A stretch of 5,378 bases of DNA from a bacterium (lineage in GTDB: Bacteria; Chloroflexota; Dormibacteria; Aeolococcales; Aeolococcaceae), in assembly GCA_021850405.1 (NCBI GenBank), contig JAJZMA010000030.1, positions 1-5,378 of the forward strand. The letters run 5' to 3'. Of the stretch, positions 1 to 5,129 are shown one piece after another; positions within the stretch are counted from its first letter, which is position 1, and each line of letters opens with the position of its first letter. The position numbers and the translations under genes are program-made. Under the pieces are notes generated by a model that saw nothing but the letters and a program-made list of their open reading frames with translations, was not told the origin of the DNA and did no database searches.

Positions 1-85
1 GGTTCCCAGCTCCACACCCTGCGGTAGCCACTGCGAGGAGCATTACTGTGGTGTTGAGCGCCAGTCTTTGCCATAAACTCACCAT
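1..85 (-). CDS. Partial CDS: N-terminus of a probable lipoprotein, cut by the window edge
   Basis: Only the first 28 codons are in the window; the gene continues beyond position 1. From the ATG at 85-83 the translation begins MVSLWQR, then a hydrophobic stretch (about residues 8-22, LALNTTVMLLAVATA), then Gly23-Cys24 and a Gly-rich continuation (CGAGN). This matches a type II (lipoprotein) signal peptide: one positive residue, a short hydrophobic core and a cysteine preceded by Thr-Ala-Gly. Thr at -3 is less usual than Leu or Val but is tolerated in broader lipobox patterns. If correct, the protein is exported, lipidated on Cys24 and anchored in a membrane. No good Shine-Dalgarno sequence precedes the ATG. 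A TATAGG element sits 6 bases upstream, which would fit a leaderless transcript. Nothing can be said about function. A second open frame from the ATG at 75-73 exists but lacks protein-like character. Confidence 0.55.
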   Translation of the reverse strand, partial: MVSLWQRLALNTTVMLLAVATAGCGAGN

Positions 86-102
86 AGGGTGCCTATAGGT
101 GA
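79..102. repeat. Imperfect inverted repeat over the start codon of the putative lipoprotein gene
   Basis: TCACCATAGG (79-88) and CCTATAGGTGA (92-102) are inverted copies around a 3-base centre, with one bulged base. The element covers the ATG (83-85) and the TATAGG that could serve as its -10 box. It could be an operator or an mRNA hairpin limiting initiation. Function is inferred only from position. Confidence 0.35.
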
Positions 103-291
103 TCGCGCGAGGAGGCCACATGTAGAGGGGTCCCCACTTGAGCGTTTGGTGTGCGGGATCATGCCTTCCTTCTACTTATGTCCCAGAAAGCATCTACGTA
201 GGTAAGCGTGCCATGGGGTTTCATACGAGAGGGGGTTGCTTACACGGCAGAAGAAGGACGCGTCATTTTGAACCGCCCCGGGTTTCCTGGA

Positions 292-327
292 GACATAATC
301 TTTCACAAACTCTCTTGATATTATGTC
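292..327. repeat. Perfect 8-bp inverted repeat with 20-base spacer
   Basis: GACATAAT (292-299) and ATTATGTC (320-327) are exact reverse complements. As minus-strand RNA the stem can extend by a G-U and a G-C pair. It lies in gene-empty DNA. By rough count, a couple of 8-bp inverted repeats with short spacers are expected by chance in a window this size, so this is a description and not a functional claim. Confidence 0.4.
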
Positions 328-500
328 CCTGAAGATGTCACATAGGCAGTTCTTCCAGTGAATGGGCTGACATTTGGATCGAAGGAACCAGGTCCGGGCC
401 GCAGAGCCCCTCACAGCGGCACGCGAATGAACAATACGACGCACGTGGACTGTTCATGCACTCTCCTTGCCAACTGACAGATAATAGCTGGCTTCAAACT

Positions 501-527
501 CAGAGGGAGGAACCATTCCAATCTCTG
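501..527. repeat. Short nested hairpin, CAGAG/CTCTG and GGAA/TTCC
   Basis: The outer arms are CAGAG (501-505) and CTCTG (523-527). The inner arms are GGAA (509-512) and TTCC (516-519), around a CCA loop, with a symmetric 3x3 internal loop between the two stems. It lies about 80 bases upstream of the recombinase relic. There is no T-run on either side, so it is not a typical intrinsic terminator. An operator or a chance structure are both possible. Confidence 0.3.
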
Positions 528-592
528 TATGCAGCCTGGAGTGGCCCTATTGGGATAGACAGGTAGGTGGCTGAACTAAGCTCGGTGGATAA

Positions 593-818
593 GTAGTAAT
601 AGTAACGGGGATGCGGACGAGAGAAGGAATGAAGGTTGCCAAGGCGAAAGGGAAGCTCAAGGGGAGGGCGCCCAAGCTCAGCGCCAGGCAGGAGGCGCAC
701 CTGGTGAAGCTGTACCAGGAGGGGGCGCACACGACCAGAGAACTGGCGGAGATGTTGGGGGTGGCACGATCCAGTGTCTACGCGGGCAGTGCGTCTGGCA
801 GCCAAGGGCAACTCAGGA
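593..818 (+). pseudogene. Serine recombinase (resolvase/invertase) C-terminal remnant, truncated and frameshifted
   Basis: The frame containing the ATG at 611 encodes RTREGMKVAKAKGKLKGR and then an HTH stretch running from LSARQEAHLVKLY through ELAEMLGVARSSVY. This is the long helix, basic linker and C-terminal DNA-binding HTH typical of small serine recombinases. The catalytic N-terminal domain (about 130 residues, with the serine nucleophile) is absent: a TAA at 590-592 closes the frame, and nothing resolvase-like is visible in any frame upstream. The homology appears to begin near 605-611. After VY (codons at 776-781) the expected ending RAVRLAAKG is found one base out of frame. Dropping G782 restores VYRAVRLAAKG, so a single-base insertion breaks the HTH tail. 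The remnant converges on the adenosyltransferase gene. The family call is firm; the exact ends are approximate. Confidence 0.8.
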
Positions 819-854
819 CGTCATGCCCACTCCCTGGGGCTAATGCACTCAACC

Positions 855-1391
855 TCACTTGACGGTGCTGTCCCCACCCTCAACAGCCCGGGCCAGCATA
901 AAGATATAGTCGCTTGCGCGGTTCAAGTAAGCCAGCAGCTGGGCATTCTCGATGGCACCGGAACGAAACAGTGCAACAGCCCTGCGCTCAGCGGTACGCA
1001 AAGCACTCCTGCCCACATCCAGTGCGGCGCCTGCAGGAGTCTTGCCTGGAACAATAAACGCATCCGGAAGCGGAAAACGACTCTCAAGCTCATGTACGCA
1101 GGCATCGATCCTGTTCACCATGTCGCTGGTCACAGGGGAAAAATGCTTCTCCAGCAGATCGTGCTGACCGGGAACTGTTGCCAGCTCGGCACCAACGGTG
1201 AACAGTTCACGCTGCAGTTCTTCAATGACACTTCTCCACTCTTCCTGCGCCAGCGCACGTGCCAGCCCCAGCGCAGATACCGCCTCATCCAGCATCCCGT
1301 ACGCCTCGCAGCGCAAGTCATCCTTGCTCACCCTGCCGCCGTAGAGAAGGCTGGTCTCTCCCTGGTCGCCCCCGCGGGTAACAATGCTCAC
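855..1391 (-). CDS. pduO: PduO-type ATP:cob(I)alamin (corrinoid) adenosyltransferase
   Basis: This enzyme transfers the adenosyl group of ATP to cob(I)alamin to make adenosylcobalamin, in the cytoplasm; the family is trimeric. The product is 178 aa, close to the usual length. The N-terminal ATP-binding motif TRGGDQGETSL is at residues 5-15, YGMLDE at 31-36, FIVPG at 112-116, an Arg/Glu signature GRSALRTAERR at 127-137, and LNRASDYIFMLAR at 156-168. Asp35, Phe112 and Arg128 match by position residues reported as important in the Lactobacillus reuteri enzyme. Departures from the usual pattern are Lys117 (commonly Gly), Asp125 (commonly His) and Thr133 (commonly Arg). The start is GTG at 1391-1389, overlapping the trxB stop as GTGA; no separate Shine-Dalgarno is seen, so translation is probably coupled to trxB. 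No cobalamin riboswitch was found. The gene ends just before the converging recombinase relic, with no clear terminator. Confidence 0.92.
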   Translation of the reverse strand: MSIVTRGGDQGETSLLYGGRVSKDDLRCEAYGMLDEAVSALGLARALAQEEWRSVIEELQRELFTVGAELATVPGQHDLLEKHFSPVTSDMVNRIDACVHELESRFPLPDAFIVPGKTPAGAALDVGRSALRTAERRAVALFRSGAIENAQLLAYLNRASDYIFMLARAVEGGDSTVK

Positions 1392-2398
1392 GCGGAAAAT
1401 CCGGGCGTCTGGGCAGGCAATGCAGATTGTGCCGTTGTGGCCGACTCCGCCGGCTGCCCACTTCTCTCCTCAACCCATTTGGTTGCTGCTATCGCGGCAG
1501 TAGTTGCGTCCCCTACAGCGGTAGTGATCTGCCGTGTCAGCTGTGACCTGACATCTCCAGCGGCAAACACCCCTGGCACGCTGGTCATCATGGTGCGTGC
1601 GTCAGTTACATAGAATCCGGCCGAATCATGCTGTACATGCCCCTTCAACAGGCCCGTATTGGGTGTGAACCCGACAAAGATAAAAACGCCACCAGTGGGA
1701 GCCTCGCTGGTCGCACCAGTTACAGCATCCCGCAGCACCACTCCCGTCACAGCCCCATCCCCCGTTATCTGCTCAACGGTAGTGCCCAGCTGGAACTGGA
1801 CCTTGGGGTGTTTGCGCGCTGCCTCTACCAGCACCTCCTGCGCGCGGAATGTGTCCCTACGGTGAACTATCTTCACACTGTTGGCATACCTGGTCAGGTA
1901 GACACCCTCTTCAAGAGCCGCATCTCCCCCGCCTACCACAATAAGGTCCTTCCCCCGGAAGAATGCACCATCGCAAACCGCACAATACGAGACTCCACGC
2001 CCGGCAAACTCCTCCTCTCCCACAACCCCAAGTTTGCGTGGGTTGCCCCCTGCGGTCAGGATGACGGCCCCCGCCTCATAGCTGGTGCCACGCTCATCGA
2101 TGAGGGCAATCCTGCCGGAATCAAGTCTCTCTACGCTGGTAATTCCCTCCCGCACAAAAACTGCACCAAAAGCCTGCGCCTGCTGCGCCATGACTGCTGC
2201 CAGATCCACCCCAAGGACGCTCGCCACCCCCGGATAGTCCTCAATCAGCTCGGTGTTGAGTAATTGGCCCCCTGGCTCCTTGGGTTCAAACAGGATAGTC
2301 GTCAACCGGTTGCGACCTGCGTACAGGGCGGCAGTTAGCCCTGCTGGCCCCCCTCCCACCACTGCTATGTCTATGGCAGTTGTCGTGCTCCTCGACAT
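1388..2398 (-). CDS. trxB: Thioredoxin reductase (NADPH, low-Mr type)
   Basis: This FAD enzyme passes electrons from NADPH to thioredoxin through a redox-active disulfide in the cytoplasm. The product is 336 aa. The FAD-binding GGGPAG is at residues 15-20, followed by GGQLLNT at 43-49. The catalytic CAVC-D is at 139-143. The NADPH-binding GGGDAA is at 156-161, with the phosphate-binding HRRDTFRA at 179-186, which predicts NADPH rather than NADH. The second FAD motif, AAGDVR, is at 279-284, followed by RQITTAVGDATTAA. The start is ATG at 2398-2396, with GAGG 8 bases upstream (2407-2410). A tail of about 25 residues rich in Ala, Thr and Gln (312-336) extends past the usual family end. The stop overlaps the adenosyltransferase start by GTGA. 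A neighbouring ferredoxin-type reductase role cannot be excluded, but all the thioredoxin reductase motifs are present. Confidence 0.93.
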   Translation of the reverse strand: MSRSTTTAIDIAVVGGGPAGLTAALYAGRNRLTTILFEPKEPGGQLLNTELIEDYPGVASVLGVDLAAVMAQQAQAFGAVFVREGITSVERLDSGRIALIDERGTSYEAGAVILTAGGNPRKLGVVGEEEFAGRGVSYCAVCDGAFFRGKDLIVVGGGDAALEEGVYLTRYANSVKIVHRRDTFRAQEVLVEAARKHPKVQFQLGTTVEQITGDGAVTGVVLRDAVTGATSEAPTGGVFIFVGFTPNTGLLKGHVQHDSAGFYVTDARTMMTSVPGVFAAGDVRSQLTRQITTAVGDATTAAIAATKWVEERSGQPAESATTAQSALPAQTPGFSA

Positions 2399-2507
2399 GC
2401 ATACAACCTCGTACAGGGCTCCAGGCTATGGGCCAGACCGCCCAGCCATATCTTGTTAACCGGGAACCACTAGACAACATCCTACCCACAAAGGGCACGC
2501 AAGCAAC
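2399..2507 (-). other. Gap between response regulator and trxB, with a short hairpin
   Basis: The 109 bases hold no gene. The trxB ribosome binding site (GAGG, 2407-2410) is at one end. A 5-bp stem, TGGGC/GCCCA (2429-2433 with 2440-2444, 6-base loop), lies about 30 bases upstream of trxB. It has no following T-run, so it does not look like a terminator. No convincing -35/-10 pair was found. Read-through from the regulator gene is therefore possible, but an independent trxB promoter cannot be ruled out. Confidence 0.4.
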
Positions 2508-3242
2508 CTATCCTGAAAATCGGTATCCAATTCCTGGAACACTATGAATATAGGTCGGCTTCTCAGCATCAGGCTCAATCTTGCGCCGAAGCCGGTACAC
2601 ATGAGCATCCACGGTTCTGGTCTCGATCTCGACTTCGTAGCCCCAGACCCGACGCAGCAGCTCACCCCTGCTCATAACCTGGCCCGGCCGAGAGGCGAGC
2701 AGTGCCAGAAGGTTGAACTCAGTAAGCGTTAGCGAAATCTCCTCGCCATCCCGGAATAGCTGCCTCCGGGCGAGGTCTATCATCATCCCGGGAAACTCGA
2801 ACCGGTCCTTGGGCTGCTCCTGAGTCGTAATCTCACTTCTCCGGAGATGGGCCCCAATCCTGGCCATGAGTTCCCGAACCTCAAATGGCTTGGTCATGTA
2901 GTCATCTGCGCCAAGTTCCAGTCCCACGACCACATCGATCGTGTCTGCCTTGGCGGTCAGCATTATGATTGGAACCCTGGAGCCCTCAGCACGGAGTCTC
3001 CTGCAGATGTCAAGCCCACTCATACCAGGGAGGTTAATGTCCAGGATGATGAGATCCGGGTTGGCATCCCGGGCCATCTCAAGACCCTCAACCCCGTTTA
3101 CCGCCTCGATCAAAGTGTGGTTCTGGGCGGTGCACGCCAGTCTGACGATCTCGCGACTGGGCTGATCGTCTTCCACTATCAGTACGCAATCTGCTGGACG
3201 AACCGTGCCACTTCTATCGGCTTGGTGATATACCCACTGCAT
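2508..3242 (-). CDS. OmpR/PhoB-family response regulator (REC plus winged helix)
   Basis: This is a cytoplasmic transcription factor activated by aspartyl phosphorylation, 244 aa. The REC domain spans about residues 18-135: β1 is CVLIVEDD with acidic Asp25/Asp26, the phosphoacceptor is Asp68 in LIILDINLPG, the switch residue is Thr96 (MLTA), and Lys118 is in MTKPF. A linker follows. The OmpR-type winged helix spans about 148-244 (LTLTEFNLLALLASRPGQV, recognition-helix region TRTVDAHVYRLRRKI, and the terminal hairpin HSVPGIGYRFSG). The ATG at 3242-3240 is the only ordinary start before β1, but it has no Shine-Dalgarno at normal spacing. It lies 64 bases inside the kinase gene in the -1 frame, so residues 1-17 are an extra leader outside the REC fold. 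Translation is probably coupled to the kinase, its likely partner. The targets are unknown. Confidence 0.92.
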   Translation of the reverse strand: MQWVYHQADRSGTVRPADCVLIVEDDQPSREIVRLACTAQNHTLIEAVNGVEGLEMARDANPDLIILDINLPGMSGLDICRRLRAEGSRVPIIMLTAKADTIDVVVGLELGADDYMTKPFEVRELMARIGAHLRRSEITTQEQPKDRFEFPGMMIDLARRQLFRDGEEISLTLTEFNLLALLASRPGQVMSRGELLRRVWGYEVEIETRTVDAHVYRLRRKIEPDAEKPTYIHSVPGIGYRFSG

Positions 3243-4858
3243 CCAGCTGCCATCGCTTTCTGTTCGTCCCCTCTCATCGCATTGGCAGTCAGCGCCACAA
3301 TTGGCGTGGATGCGGTGCTTGGATCACCTTTTAGCATCCTGGTCACTGTAAGACCATCCAACCCCGGTAGCTGAACATCCATGAGTATAAGATCGTACTT
3401 CCTGTCCCGTGCCTTCTGCAGTCCCTCGTGTCCATCAATGGCTATATCCACTTCGAAGCCATTCCCTGAGAGTACCAGTTTGGTAAGCTCGCGGTTGCTT
3501 GGATTGTCCTCAACCAGAAGAATATGGTTGCGCTGGGAGCGACCATCGTCCTCGGGAACTATCCCGGCGATGGGAAGCCGCACCGTGAATATGGAGCCTT
3601 TGCCTTCCGCACTCTCCAGAGAGATGGTGCCACCGTGCAATTCGACAATCCGCCTGGTCAGGGACAAACCAAGACCAGTCCCCTGGGTCTGGCGGTTCCG
3701 GCGTCCCGCAACCTGGTAAAACTCATTGAAAACCAGGTCCTGGTGCTCCGGTGAGATCCCAATACCAGTATCCCCAACCTCAACCACAAGTTCACCCGCC
3801 TGCTTGCTTGCCTGAACCCATATCTTGCCCCCAGGGGGAGTGAACTTGATTGCATTACTGAGGAGGTTGTACATCACCTGCTTGAACTTGCTCTTGTCGG
3901 CCATAAGGACAACATCGGGCGGTTCCACCCTCTCAGTCAGGTCCAGCTCACGCCTTTCGCTGAGCGACTTGATCACGTTGTTCACTTCCCGCAGGGCTCC
4001 CGCCACAGGAAAGTTCTCATAGGCAAGTTCCATGCGGCCCGCTTCAATCTTGGAGAGGTCAAGCACATCGTTTACCAGCTCCAGAAGATGCTTGCCTGAC
4101 GCATGAATGCTTTCCAGGCACTCCCCTACCTGCTGTGGACTGAGGTTGCCGGCCAGATTGTCCTTCAGGATCTCGCTGAAGCCAAGAATGGCGTTCAGTG
4201 GGGTACGCAATTCGTGGCTCATATTGGCGAGAAATTCACTCTTTAGCCTTGATGCCTCCTCTACCTGGACGTTTGCCATCTCAAGATCCCGCTTCTGGCT
4301 CGCAATCTCTGCCAGCTGATCCCGCTGGGCATGGTACAGACGCGCATTCTCAACCGAAATAGCAGCCTGGTTGGCAATCACCTGGATCAGCGCCTGCTCG
4401 ACCCCAGTAAACGGCTGCACCTGCTTGCGTGCCACTGTGAGCGCCCCCACCAGCCTGCGCGGTGATTCCAGCGGCATCACCAGAAAGGAGCGCGGGGCAT
4501 ACTCCAGCGGAAGGGACTTGAAACGACGATCCTTGGTGGCGTCTGCCACCGAGACCACCCTGCGCTTCTGTGCGGCCCAGCCAACGATCCCTTCTCCCAT
4601 CTTGAACCGGCTGACTGTGCCCACACTCTCACCAAACGGGAAAGTGGCGATTGCAGAGAGGACCGCTTCATCCTCTTCCACCAGAAACACAGTCGCTGCG
4701 TCACACGCCACCAGATCACTGGCGGCTTTGAGCATAAAGTCGATGTTCTCCTTGAGGTCCAGGCTTGCGGTAAACAGACTCCCAACCTGCCCCAGCAGTT
4801 CGACGATTACCTTCTCATCCATGGTCCGGGAGGGAATCGCAGCGCGCGCCGGATCCAT
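3179..4858 (-). CDS. Soluble hybrid histidine kinase (GAF-HisKA-HATPase_c-REC)
   Basis: This sensor kinase autophosphorylates on histidine and passes the phosphate to aspartate. No transmembrane segment or signal peptide is seen, so it is cytoplasmic. Numbered from the ATG at 4858 (559 aa), a GAF sensor domain spans about 28-172 and a short coiled coil about 173-206. HisKA carries His215 in FLANMSHELRTPLN. The ATPase domain shows the N-box (Asn331/Asn335, NLLSNAIKFT), DTGIGI (363-368) and GTGLGL (393-398). The C-terminal REC has Glu450/Asp451, Asp494 in LILMDVQLPG, Thr524 and Lys546. I chose this start because AAAGAGG lies 8 bases upstream. A GTG at 4894 would add 12 residues and has no comparable site. 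REC stops only 13 residues after its Lys, at the short end for this fold. No HPt domain is encoded here. The GAF ligand is unknown. Confidence 0.93.
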   Translation of the reverse strand: MDPARAAIPSRTMDEKVIVELLGQVGSLFTASLDLKENIDFMLKAASDLVACDAATVFLVEEDEAVLSAIATFPFGESVGTVSRFKMGEGIVGWAAQKRRVVSVADATKDRRFKSLPLEYAPRSFLVMPLESPRRLVGALTVARKQVQPFTGVEQALIQVIANQAAISVENARLYHAQRDQLAEIASQKRDLEMANVQVEEASRLKSEFLANMSHELRTPLNAILGFSEILKDNLAGNLSPQQVGECLESIHASGKHLLELVNDVLDLSKIEAGRMELAYENFPVAGALREVNNVIKSLSERRELDLTERVEPPDVVLMADKSKFKQVMYNLLSNAIKFTPPGGKIWVQASKQAGELVVEVGDTGIGISPEHQDLVFNEFYQVAGRRNRQTQGTGLGLSLTRRIVELHGGTISLESAEGKGSIFTVRLPIAGIVPEDDGRSQRNHILLVEDNPSNRELTKLVLSGNGFEVDIAIDGHEGLQKARDRKYDLILMDVQLPGLDGLTVTRMLKGDPSTASTPIVALTANAMRGDEQKAMAAGCSGYITKPIEVARFVQQIAY

Positions 4859-4866
4859 GCCAACAA

Positions 4867-4873
4867 CCTCTTT
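4867..4873 (-). promoter_or_regulatory. Ribosome binding site that decides the kinase start
   Basis: AAAGAGG on the minus strand sits 8 bases upstream of the ATG at 4858-4856. This favours that ATG over the in-frame GTG codons further upstream at 4894 and 4888. Confidence 0.6.
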
Positions 4874-4888
4874 CAATTCCAACCCCAC

Positions 4889-4935
4889 ATGCACTCAGGA
4901 TACCGGATTGTTGCACGTTTGAAGCATGAGTGCAT
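4889..4935. repeat. Perfect 9-bp inverted repeat upstream of the kinase gene
   Basis: ATGCACTCA (4889-4897) and TGAGTGCAT (4927-4935) are exact reverse complements, 29 bases apart. With the start at 4858, the nearer arm lies about 30 bases upstream of the coding region, so the element falls in the promoter or leader. It could be a split operator, perhaps for the neighbouring response regulator, or a leader hairpin. About 0.6 such repeats are expected by chance in a window this size by rough estimate, so position is the main argument. Confidence 0.4.
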
Positions 4936-4952
4936 TAAATATGACGCAGGAG

Positions 4953-4999
4953 GGCTCTCCCAGTCGCCAAAAGTGCCTCCCGGCAGCATTCGGAGAGCC
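4953..4999 (-). repeat. Inverted repeat enclosing a small hairpin in the kinase upstream region
   Basis: GGCTCTCC (4953-4960) pairs with GGAGAGCC (4992-4999) across 31 bases. Inside it, as minus-strand RNA, UGCC-GGGA-GGCA (4985-4974) forms a small stem with a GNRA-type GGGA loop. The nesting suggests a structured leader, but I could not match it to a known riboswitch. There is no T-run after the outer stem. Confidence 0.3.
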
Positions 5000-5069
5000 A
5001 GACGGGACCAGCCGGCGAGGACAGACTGGAACTGTGTGCTGGGGAACAACGCGCGCGGGACGGGAGAGG

Positions 5070-5094
5070 AAAAACGAAAGCCTCCGCTAGCTTT
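5070..5094 (-). terminator. Probable intrinsic terminator of the right-edge gene
   Basis: Read on the minus strand, AAAGCT and AGGCTTT form a stem with one bulged base around a 5-base loop, followed by CG and TTTTT. It lies about 35 bases past the TAG that ends the right-edge reading frame. The stem is short and not GC-rich, so the call is moderate. It would separate that gene from the kinase transcription unit. Confidence 0.5.
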
Positions 5095-5129
5095 GCCCCT
5101 TTCTTGCACTCATTCCGCTTCCGCCTTCT

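Larger units (their letters stand above)
86..592. other. About 500 bases with no supportable gene
   Basis: No frame on either strand gives a recognisable protein. The open frames present (plus strand 138-332; minus strand 172-444 and the left part of 500-811) are short, rich in Cys, Trp or Arg, and lack a family motif. I see no tRNA, rRNA or CRISPR-like array and no terminal inverted repeats of an insertion sequence. Base composition looks more AT-rich than the operon to the right. The stretch lies between the leftward lipoprotein gene and the rightward recombinase relic, so it may hold the lipoprotein promoter and decayed mobile DNA. Confidence 0.5.

Noticed and set aside
27..33. GCCACTG, resembling part of a cobalamin riboswitch B12 box
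   Set aside because: An isolated 7-mer inside the lipoprotein signal peptide coding region, far from the adenosyltransferase and without the other conserved riboswitch segments.
172..444. Minus-strand open frame of 90 codons
   Set aside because: No ribosome binding site or family motif recognised; composition is unconvincing. Not safe to call a gene.
86..592. tRNA, CRISPR array or insertion sequence ends in the gene-empty stretch
   Set aside because: No T-loop-like segment with a matching acceptor stem, no spaced direct repeats and no paired terminal repeats were found by eye.
500..811. Minus-strand open frame of 103 codons
   Set aside because: Overlaps the recombinase remnant on the opposite strand and has shadow-like Arg/Pro/Leu composition with a run of Tyr.
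841..854. Terminator after the adenosyltransferase
   Set aside because: Only a 4-bp GCCC/GGGC stem is seen just downstream, without a T-run.
774..1613. Long plus-strand open frame (279 codons)
   Set aside because: It runs antisense through the adenosyltransferase and the trxB end. Only its first residues (RAVRLAAKG) are meaningful, as the frameshifted tail of the recombinase relic.
1628..2263. Plus-strand open frame of 211 codons
   Set aside because: Antisense shadow of trxB with no recognisable motif; trxB has all its family motifs in place.
3179..3242. Programmed -1 frameshift joining the kinase and regulator
   Set aside because: The frames have the right relation, but no slippery heptamer is visible in the overlap, and each product is complete by itself.
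4371..4922. Plus-strand open frame of 183 codons
   Set aside because: Antisense shadow of the kinase GAF region; Ser/Thr/Arg-rich with no family signature.
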